Of a stretch of 51,704 nucleotides of DNA, positions 27,020 to 33,511 are shown piece after piece. The translations under genes and the position numbers were made by a program. Position 1 is the first letter of the stretch; each line of letters opens with the position of its first letter. Source of the stretch: Lachnospiraceae bacterium (GTDB lineage: Bacteria > Bacillota > Clostridia > Lachnospirales > Lachnospiraceae); assembly GCA_016290905.1 (NCBI GenBank), contig JAEEVO010000010.1, positions 1 through 51,704 of the forward strand. Direction: 5' to 3'. The notes beneath the pieces are model-generated. The model did not search any database. It was not told the origin of the DNA and saw only the letters and a list, made by a program, of their open reading frames with translations.

Positions 27020-27694
27020 ATGGGCTACAGGATAATGATAGTCGAGGATGATTTTACACTTGCCTCGGCGATGAAGGAACAGATAGAAGCATGGGGTTAT
27101 GAGGTAACGACCGTAAAGGATTTCAGAAAGGTAAAGGAAGAGTTTACGGAAGCGGATCCGCAGCTGCTCCTGCTCGATATATCGCTTCCGTTCTATAACG
27201 GGTATTATTGGTGTACTGAGATAAGAAAGATATCGAACATCCCCATAGTTTTCCTGTCGTCCATGACCGAGAACATGAACATGATCATGGCCATGAACAT
27301 GGGCGGGGATGATTTCATACCAAAGCCGGTGGACCTTTCGGTGCTGACCGCAAAGATACAGGCTATTTTCAGGCGTGTCTACAACATGAACCTTACACCT
27401 CAGGTTTTAGAGCACAGGGGAGCTGTATTAAACCTTAACAACGGAACTCTTGATTATGACGGAAGCCGGATAGACCTTACGAAAAACGAGTTCAAGATCC
27501 TGAACATGCTCATGGAGAAAAAGGGCAGTATCGTCAGCCGTGAACAGCTTATGACAAAGCTGTGGCAGGACGACTGCTATGTGGAGGAAAACACGCTTAC
27601 GGTAAACATTACAAGGCTCAGAAAAAAGCTTGAAGCCGCGGGACTTAAGGACTTCATAGCTACGAAGGTCGGCATTGGGTATATCATAGAATAA
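27020..27694 (+). CDS. OmpR-family response regulator (BceR-like)
   Basis: The 224-aa product has a receiver domain with IVEDD (7-11), phospho-Asp53 in LLLDISLPFYNG and Lys in FIPKPVD. A winged-helix DNA-binding domain follows, with LTKNEFKILNML and NTLTVNITRLRKKL. DISLPFYNGYYWC is characteristic of regulators paired with BceS-type intramembrane kinases. Next to bceS/bceAB-like genes it should activate the ABC transporter in response to cell-wall-active peptides. Start ATG 27020 has a weak ribosome site (GAGGTT). Confidence 0.9.
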   Translation: MGYRIMIVEDDFTLASAMKEQIEAWGYEVTTVKDFRKVKEEFTEADPQLLLLDISLPFYNGYYWCTEIRKISNIPIVFLSSMTENMNMIMAMNMGGDDFIPKPVDLSVLTAKIQAIFRRVYNMNLTPQVLEHRGAVLNLNNGTLDYDGSRIDLTKNEFKILNMLMEKKGSIVSREQLMTKLWQDDCYVEENTLTVNITRLRKKLEAAGLKDFIATKVGIGYIIE

Positions 27695-27725
27695 AAAGAA
27701 TGACGGTTGTACGGAGGAAAGACAG

Positions 27726-28733
27726 GTGTCATCTGATCGGAAGAAGCTGATAAAGGGTTATATAAAATATAAAGCGGGCTCGATCGCTGCTATAATCGCA
27801 TGTCAGGCGGTCATGCTTTTTATTTTCGTACTTTACAGGCTCGAGATGACGCCGTTTTTATATGCACTTTGGATAAACATCCTGATCCTGTTCGTGTTTG
27901 TTGTATGCTCGTTTGTAAAATACAGGACCCGGCACAAGGAAAGGCAGAGGATACTTGAATCGGTGCTGAACGAAAGCATGGAATTTCCCGAGGCAGAGTC
28001 TCTTGAGGACGAGGATTATCAGAAAATACTCACCGTATTAAACAGCAGGTGCAACGAACTGACAAACAGGCTCGGCTCCGAAACCAGGGACATGAGCGAT
28101 TACTATACCATATGGGTGCATCAGATAAAGACGCCGATATCGGTACTGTATATGCTCTTAAACGAGGATACGCAAAAGGAACGTTCCTGCAGGGATGAGC
28201 TTTTCAAGATAGAACAGTATGTAAACATGGTACTTAACTATTTAAGGCTAGGAAGTGAGACAAACGACCTTGTGCTTAAGGAACAGTCGCTCGATGAGCT
28301 TATAAGGGGAGCTGTAAGGAAATACGCATCCCTGTTTATAAACAGAAAGCTGAGCATCAGCTACGAACCTGTGGAGCTTAAGCTTGTAACCGATGAAAAA
28401 TGGTTCTCATTCATCCTTGAGCAGATACTTTCAAATGCTGTAAAATATACTTTAAACGGCGGGGTAACCATAAAAGCGGAAAGGGGAAAGGTCAGTATAT
28501 CCGATACCGGTATTGGCATAGAAGCTGAGGATATACCCAGGATATTTGAGAAGGGCTATACAGGGTTTAACGGCAGGAGCGGCAGAAAATCTTCAGGCTT
28601 GGGGCTTTATCTCTGTTCACTTGCGGCCCGTAAGCTGGAGCTTAAGCTATCGGTAGAGTCCGAACCGGGCGTCGGTACAACCTTTATCATAAAATACGAC
28701 CCGGATGTCGACAAAATGAGCTTTGCCGACTAG
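27726..28733 (+). CDS. Intramembrane-sensing histidine kinase (BceS-like)
   Basis: The 335-aa product has two closely spaced TM helices (about 19-37 and 45-64) with almost no external loop, which is typical of BceS kinases that sense through the BceAB transporter. Catalytic motifs are His132 in WVHQIKTPISV, NAVKYTLNGG, SDTGIGIEAEDIPRIFEKG and SSGLGLYLC. The start is GTG at 27726, 8 nt after GGAGGAAA. It lies 31 nt after the regulator gene. Confidence 0.92.
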   Translation: MSSDRKKLIKGYIKYKAGSIAAIIACQAVMLFIFVLYRLEMTPFLYALWINILILFVFVVCSFVKYRTRHKERQRILESVLNESMEFPEAESLEDEDYQKILTVLNSRCNELTNRLGSETRDMSDYYTIWVHQIKTPISVLYMLLNEDTQKERSCRDELFKIEQYVNMVLNYLRLGSETNDLVLKEQSLDELIRGAVRKYASLFINRKLSISYEPVELKLVTDEKWFSFILEQILSNAVKYTLNGGVTIKAERGKVSISDTGIGIEAEDIPRIFEKGYTGFNGRSGRKSSGLGLYLCSLAARKLELKLSVESEPGVGTTFIIKYDPDVDKMSFAD

Positions 28734-28756
28734 AAAAAAAGACAACCTTACAAAAT

Positions 28757-28821
28757 TGTCACACTGAAAAGCTGAAATGTCACACGAATCGATTTTGACA
28801 TCTCAGTTTTTTTGGTATTAT
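28757..28821 (+). promoter_or_regulatory. Promoter of bceAB-like genes with two direct-repeat boxes
   Basis: Two copies of TGTCACAC (28757-28764 and 28778-28785) lie 21 bp apart, two helical turns, just upstream of -35 TTGACA (28795-28800). The -10 is either TATTAT (15-bp spacer, 28816) or TATGGT (18-bp spacer). Poor spacing plus phased repeats fits an activated promoter, presumably bound by the neighbouring OmpR-type regulator (inference). Confidence 0.65.
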
Positions 28822-28841
28822 GGTACCAAGGGAGAAAGTTA

Positions 28842-28874
28842 AAAAGTCTATTAAGCTTGCTTAAATAGACTTTT
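28842..28874 (+). other. Leader hairpin before the bceA-like gene
   Basis: AAAAGTCTATTAAG pairs with CTTAAATAGACTTTT around CTTG with one bulged base. The 3' arm ends in TTTT, so it may be a weak terminator or attenuator 20 nt into the transcript. Confidence 0.55.
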
Positions 28875-28940
28875 ATGACTTTCGCAATCCGTAGCATAAA
28901 CTTGACTAAAAAGCATTATGATCACAAAAGGAGAGAACAT

Positions 28941-29696
28941 ATGACTATCTTGGAAGTAAATGGCGTTCAGAAAATATACACGACACGTTTCGGTGGAAAC
29001 AAGGTAAGGGCGCTTGAAAACGTAAACTTCTCAGTAGAGGAAGGCGAATATGTAGCGATAATGGGAGAGTCCGGTAGCGGCAAGACCACACTGCTGAACA
29101 TTCTGGCGGCACTTGACAGACCTACAAAGGGAAGCGTCCGCTTGGACGGCATGGAGCTTACTGAGGTAAAGGAAAGCGAGATGGCGGCATTCAGGCGGAA
29201 AAATCTCGGATTTGTATTTCAGGAATTTAATCTTCTTGATACCTTTTCGATACGGGACAACATACTGCTCCCGCTTGTACTTGACAGGCAGGATATAAAG
29301 CAGATGATGGGAAAGCTTGAAGAAATAGCATCGGCGTTCAACATAAGTGAGATACTTGATAAATATCCTTATGAAGTATCGGGCGGACAGAAACAGCGTG
29401 CGGCTGCGGCCAGGGCGATAATAACCGAACCGAAGCTGTTGCTCGCGGATGAACCGACCGGAGCGCTTGACTCAAAATCAACCGACGGGATGCTGAAGAT
29501 TTTTTCACAGATAAACGAAAAGGGACAGACGATACTCATGGTAACACATTCGACAAAGGCCGCAAGCCACGCAAAACGGGTCCTCTTCATAAAGGACGGT
29601 GAGGTATATCACCAGTTATACCGCGGAGAATCAAGAGCCGAGGAGTTTTACGGAAAGATAACGGACACACTTTCGGTATTTTCAAAGAATGAATAA
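28941..29696 (+). CDS. ABC transporter ATP-binding protein (BceA-like)
   Basis: The 251-aa product has Walker A GESGSGKTTLLN, Q-loop FVFQEFNLLD, signature SGGQKQRAAAARA, Walker B LLLADEPTGALD and H-loop THSTKAA, a complete ATPase of the BceA/LolD type. ATG 28941 follows AAAGGAGAG; upstream in-frame codons from 28875 lie in the leader hairpin region and are unlikely to be used. It pairs with the permease gene 18 nt downstream for peptide-antibiotic resistance and signalling. Confidence 0.92.
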   Translation: MTILEVNGVQKIYTTRFGGNKVRALENVNFSVEEGEYVAIMGESGSGKTTLLNILAALDRPTKGSVRLDGMELTEVKESEMAAFRRKNLGFVFQEFNLLDTFSIRDNILLPLVLDRQDIKQMMGKLEEIASAFNISEILDKYPYEVSGGQKQRAAAARAIITEPKLLLADEPTGALDSKSTDGMLKIFSQINEKGQTILMVTHSTKAASHAKRVLFIKDGEVYHQLYRGESRAEEFYGKITDTLSVFSKNE

Positions 29697-29714
29697 AGGC
29701 AAAGGACAGGGAAT

Positions 29715-31763
29715 ATGAAAAACTTTTATATAAAAACAGCATTAAGCAATCTGAAGAAAAACTCAAGATTGTATATTCCTCAGGTAATATCCGGAGCCGT
29801 GATGTACAGTGTTTTTTACATTATGCTGAAGCTCTGCTATGAAGAAAAACTTTTATACGGCAGGGGATCACGGTATATCCCGACATTCATGGCCATCGGC
29901 TGCGCGGTCATGCTCATTCTGTCGGCAGTCATGATCTTTTATTCAAACGGCTTTTTGATGAAGCAGAGGAAAAAGGAATACGGACTGTATAACGTACTCG
30001 GACTCGAAAAACGGCACGTTATACTGATAATGTTCTTTGAAAACATAATCTCGTTTGCAGGTCAGATACTCGGCGGGATCGTCATCGGCGTAAGCTTTTA
30101 CAGACTGAGCACGCTGCTGATATCAAAAATCATGGATAACAGCAACATATCCGGGGCATCCGTATTCAGCGGAAAAGTCGTGCTGTTTACAACAATTGTG
30201 TTTTTGATGCTGTTTGTACTAACGTTCATCTACAATGTGATCTCGATAAAGAAACTTAACCCGGTAGAGCTGATGAAGGCTTCATCAACGGGCGAAAGGG
30301 AACCGAAGGTAAAGTGGATCATGTTTTTGCTGGGAATCATTTTCCTCGGCGCAGGATACTGGCTGGCGGTGTCTCTTGAAACGCCGCTGCGCGCACTGAT
30401 GGGCTTCTTTATTGCAGTAATACTGGTAATAGTGGGAACGTATTTCCTCTTTACGGCAGGAAGCATTTTTATACTTAAGGCATTAAAGAAGAATAAAAAA
30501 TACTATTACCATCCCGAGCATATGATATCGGTATCGGGCATGCTGTACAGGATGAAGCAGAATGCGGCCGGACTTGCTTCCATAGCCATACTTGCAACAG
30601 GAGTGCTCATCATGATATCCTCTACGGTTTCTCTGTACGGCGGTGTGGAGGAATCCATAGCAAAGATGTACCCGCAGGATCTGTATTTTTCTTCATATTT
30701 CATTACAAGGGAGGATACCCAATACAATACCAGGTGGGTAACATATGAAGAAGCTGAAAAGGTATTAAGGGAGAGCGCGGAAAAGGCGGGCGTGGAAGTG
30801 ACCATGTTTGGCCGGGAGGAATACTTTGAGACCGCATATATACTGGATAATGACGAACTGAAAGCTGAGGTTGAAAATCCGACGTCATCCACCTTTTTCG
30901 AATCGGGCCTGAGCAGTTCGAAAGTGAAATGTATAACCTTTATAGATACGGACTGCTATAACAGCCTTACCGGGGAAAATCTTGTGCTTGGTGAGGATGA
31001 GATGGCTCTCGCAGCTATGTCGGGCGGAAAATGGAAGCCGGAAAAGGTAAAAATAGCCGGTCTTGAACTAAAGTGCAAAAGCAGGCTTGATCAAATACCG
31101 GTTTATTCTGAGGTTGGTACGATCGTGGACTGTTATCTCATGGTGGTAAGCTCCGGGAACTACCGGGTGATATTTGACGAGCAGAAGGAGAAGTACGGAG
31201 ATTCTGCCTCCGAGATAGAAAAACGTTTTGTAGCAAATATAAAGGGTGAGGACGAAAACAGGGAGAAGCTGGAGAATATATATCTTAACATGATCAATGA
31301 CTATCTTAAAGAGGATGAAGACTGGTGCAGTACCAGGTGGAATTCTTCATGGGATATGAGGACGGATTTTTATGACATGAACGGGAGCCTTATGTTCCTG
31401 GGCATACTCCTTTCGATAGTCTGCCTGATTTCAACCGCGTTGATAATCTATTACAAGCAGATTTCCGAGGGTTATGATGACAGGAATAAATTCCAGATCA
31501 TGCAGAAGGTGGGTCTTTCGAGAGAAGAAATAAAAAAGACCATACGGAGCCAGATACTGACCGTGTTCTTCCTGCCGCTCATAGTCGCAGGCATACATAC
31601 GCTTGTCGCTTTTCCCATGATCACAAAACTGATGGCGATGTTGTCCGTATTCGGTGCAGAGATACTCCTGCCGTGCCTTGGCATAGTATTTGCTGTATTC
31701 GCACTTGTTTATGTTGTGATATACAGCATTACGGCTAAGACATATTACAAAATAGTCCGATAA
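29715..31763 (+). CDS. ABC transporter permease (BceB/FtsX-like)
   Basis: The 682-aa product begins KNFYIKTALSNLKKNSRLYIPQ, has four N-terminal TM helices, further TM pairs near 200-260 and 290-310, then a large extracellular domain (about 315-560) and three C-terminal TM helices. This is the BceB layout, whose outer domain detects bacitracin- or lantibiotic-like compounds. It completes a regulator-kinase-ATPase-permease detoxification module. A ribosome site GGACAGGGAAT precedes ATG 29715. Confidence 0.9.
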   Translation: MKNFYIKTALSNLKKNSRLYIPQVISGAVMYSVFYIMLKLCYEEKLLYGRGSRYIPTFMAIGCAVMLILSAVMIFYSNGFLMKQRKKEYGLYNVLGLEKRHVILIMFFENIISFAGQILGGIVIGVSFYRLSTLLISKIMDNSNISGASVFSGKVVLFTTIVFLMLFVLTFIYNVISIKKLNPVELMKASSTGEREPKVKWIMFLLGIIFLGAGYWLAVSLETPLRALMGFFIAVILVIVGTYFLFTAGSIFILKALKKNKKYYYHPEHMISVSGMLYRMKQNAAGLASIAILATGVLIMISSTVSLYGGVEESIAKMYPQDLYFSSYFITREDTQYNTRWVTYEEAEKVLRESAEKAGVEVTMFGREEYFETAYILDNDELKAEVENPTSSTFFESGLSSSKVKCITFIDTDCYNSLTGENLVLGEDEMALAAMSGGKWKPEKVKIAGLELKCKSRLDQIPVYSEVGTIVDCYLMVVSSGNYRVIFDEQKEKYGDSASEIEKRFVANIKGEDENREKLENIYLNMINDYLKEDEDWCSTRWNSSWDMRTDFYDMNGSLMFLGILLSIVCLISTALIIYYKQISEGYDDRNKFQIMQKVGLSREEIKKTIRSQILTVFFLPLIVAGIHTLVAFPMITKLMAMLSVFGAEILLPCLGIVFAVFALVYVVIYSITAKTYYKIVR

Positions 31764-31770
31764 AAAAATG

Positions 31771-31799
31771 TTGACATTATCGGGAAAAAGAGATAAACT
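31771..31799 (+). promoter_or_regulatory. Sigma-A promoter of dapL
   Basis: TTGACA (31771-31776), 17-bp spacer, TAAACT (31794-31799), the same hexamers and spacing as the carA promoter. Confidence 0.8.
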
Positions 31800-31814
31800 A
31801 TGTTTCTGAAGAAG

Positions 31815-31856
31815 CAAAGACGTTTCGGGTAAGAGCTCGAAGTGTCTTTGTTTTTT
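31815..31856 (+). terminator. Leader terminator/attenuator of dapL
   Basis: A 15-bp stem (31815-31829 with 31836-31850) closes the hexaloop TAAGAG and is followed by six T. The preceding GAAGAAGCAAAG and the stem match the carA leader almost base for base. It starts about 15 nt after the -10 box. Confidence 0.8.
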
Positions 31857-31881
31857 ATTATTTAGGAAAGAAGGAAGAAAA

Positions 31882-33066
31882 ATGTCACTGCCAAACAAAC
31901 ATTACGGAGAACTGAAGGACTCATATTTATTCTATAACATTTCACAGAAGATAAAAGCATATTCCGCCAAAAACCCGGACAAGAAGCTGTACCGCATGGG
32001 TATCGGAGATGTTTCGCTGCCGCTTTGCGACGCTGTTATCAAGGCACTCCATAAGGGTGTTGACGATCAGGCAAACAAGGAAAGCTTTCACGGATACATG
32101 CCCGAATGCGGGGCTCCCTTCTTAAGGACAACGATCGCAGAGTACTACAGGAAAAGAGGCGTTGATCTCGCGGATGATGAAGTTTTTGTTTCAAGCGGCG
32201 CAAGCGATGAGCTCGGAGATATCATAGACATGTTCGACAGGGGAAGCGCAGCATTGGTCATAGAGCCTGCCTATCCCGCATATGTGGACGCAAACACAAT
32301 GGCCGGAAGAAAGATAGTGCATCTTGCATCGGGAAAGGAAAATGGATTCCTGCCCGCACCCGATGAGGATACACAGGCCGATCTCATCTATATCTGCTCA
32401 CCCAACAACCCTACCGGTGCAGTATTTACAAGGGAAGGTTTGAAGGCTTGGGTTGATTTTGCAAACAAACATAAATCGGTCATTCTTTTTGATGCCGCAT
32501 ATGAAGCCTTTATCGAAGAGGAAAACCTTCCCAAGAGTATTTTTGAGATAGAAGGTGCAAGGACCTGCGCTATAGAGATATGCTCGCTTTCAAAGACCGC
32601 CGGCTTTACCGGAACAAGACTCGGCTATACGGTGATCCCTAAGGAGCTGGAGCGTGACGGCATGAACTTCAACTCTATGTGGGTAAGGAACAGGACTACA
32701 AAGACAAACGGCGTAAGCTATATCATCCAGTGCGGAGGAGCAGCCGTATTTACCGATGAAGGTCAGCGTCAGATAAAGGAAAACATAAAGATATACAAGG
32801 ATAATGCAAAGGTGATCATGCAGGCTTTGGATGAGCTCGGCATCTGGTACTGCGGCGGAAAGAACGCGCCTTACGTATGGCTGAAATGTCCCAAGGGAAT
32901 GGGAAGCTGGGAATTCTTCGACTATCTGCTTGAGAACGTACAGGTTATAGGAACTCCGGGAGAGGGCTTCGGAAAATGCGGAGAAGGCTATTTCCGCTTC
33001 TCGTCCTTCGGAAGCCCCGAGGATACGAAAGAAGCTGCCGAGAGACTTAAAAAGCTGCTGAAATAG
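31882..33066 (+). CDS. dapL: LL-diaminopimelate aminotransferase
   Basis: The 394-aa product should convert tetrahydrodipicolinate to LL-diaminopimelate, using glutamate as amino donor, for lysine and cell-wall synthesis. Family marks are YRMGIGDVSLPLC, FHGYMPECGAPFLR, SSGASDELGDI, YICSPNNPTGAV and the PLP-lysine motif SLSKTAGFTGTRLGY (near residue 237). Length is typical of DapL. ATG 31882 follows AGGAAAGAAGGAAG. It stands alone behind its own promoter and attenuator, and a terminator closes it at 33127. Confidence 0.93.
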   Translation: MSLPNKHYGELKDSYLFYNISQKIKAYSAKNPDKKLYRMGIGDVSLPLCDAVIKALHKGVDDQANKESFHGYMPECGAPFLRTTIAEYYRKRGVDLADDEVFVSSGASDELGDIIDMFDRGSAALVIEPAYPAYVDANTMAGRKIVHLASGKENGFLPAPDEDTQADLIYICSPNNPTGAVFTREGLKAWVDFANKHKSVILFDAAYEAFIEEENLPKSIFEIEGARTCAIEICSLSKTAGFTGTRLGYTVIPKELERDGMNFNSMWVRNRTTKTNGVSYIIQCGGAAVFTDEGQRQIKENIKIYKDNAKVIMQALDELGIWYCGGKNAPYVWLKCPKGMGSWEFFDYLLENVQVIGTPGEGFGKCGEGYFRFSSFGSPEDTKEAAERLKKLLK

Positions 33067-33126
33067 TTGCTATTCACAAATAATGCGGTGGATAGTAACG
33101 TTAAATGAATATTGAATACTGAAACG

Positions 33127-33150
33127 CGCATCCTAAAGGATGCGTTTTTC
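33127..33150 (+). terminator. Terminator after dapL
   Basis: CGCATCC-TAAA-GGATGCG followed by TTTTTC. Confidence 0.85.
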
Positions 33151-33165
33151 TTAAGAAATGTTTAC

Positions 33166-33194
33166 TTGCTTCGGAATAAAGTATATGATAAAAT
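33166..33194 (+). promoter_or_regulatory. Likely promoter of the restriction operon
   Basis: TTGCTT (33166-33171), 17-bp spacer, TAAAAT (33189-33194). A further TTGACA at 33233 has no good -10 at 17 bp. Confidence 0.5.
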
Positions 33195-33288
33195 AACCGA
33201 TAAGAGATGATGTTTTTATAAGTTTGTAACAATTGACAAAACAATTTGGAAAGCAAATGCCACCTGGGTATGATAAAAAAATGGAGGT

Positions 33289-33507
33289 GTGCCATGGCTG
33301 TTTCTTAAAAAACCTTTTCATCTGATGATTGAAAAAGGCATGACAAACGCTCAGCTGCAGCAAAAGGCTGGTTTCTCTGCAAATATTATCACCCGCCTTA
33401 AACGCAATGGTTATATTTCACTTGAAAGCATCGAAAGCATTTGCCATGTGATGAACTGCGGTGTTGATGATATTTTAGAATTTATTCCTGAAAATAAGGG
33501 GGAATGA
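33289..33507 (+). CDS. XRE-family HTH regulator, 5' end out of frame
   Basis: The 72-aa frame has an HTH of the small Cro/CI-type family that usually begins MAVSYKKL: LMIEKGMTNAQLQQKAGFS, then LESIESICHVMNCGVDDILEF. The good ribosome site GGAGG (33283-33287) serves ATG 33294, which reads MAVS and then hits TAA at 33306. The HTH frame can start only at GTG 33289, one nt after the ribosome site, or at internal ATG 33325 without one. A 2-nt loss at the Tyr codon before an A6 run explains this; a +1 shift at TCT-TAA would also restore the frame. It probably regulated the hsd operon just downstream (inference). As drawn it may not be translated well. Confidence 0.65.
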   Translation: MPWLFLKKPFHLMIEKGMTNAQLQQKAGFSANIITRLKRNGYISLESIESICHVMNCGVDDILEFIPENKGE

Positions 33508-33511
33508 TCGT

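Noticed and set aside
33067-33288. Attachment site or direct repeats marking the left end of the defence island
   Set aside because: No repeat shared with the right side (41480-41880), no tRNA and no integrase were found.
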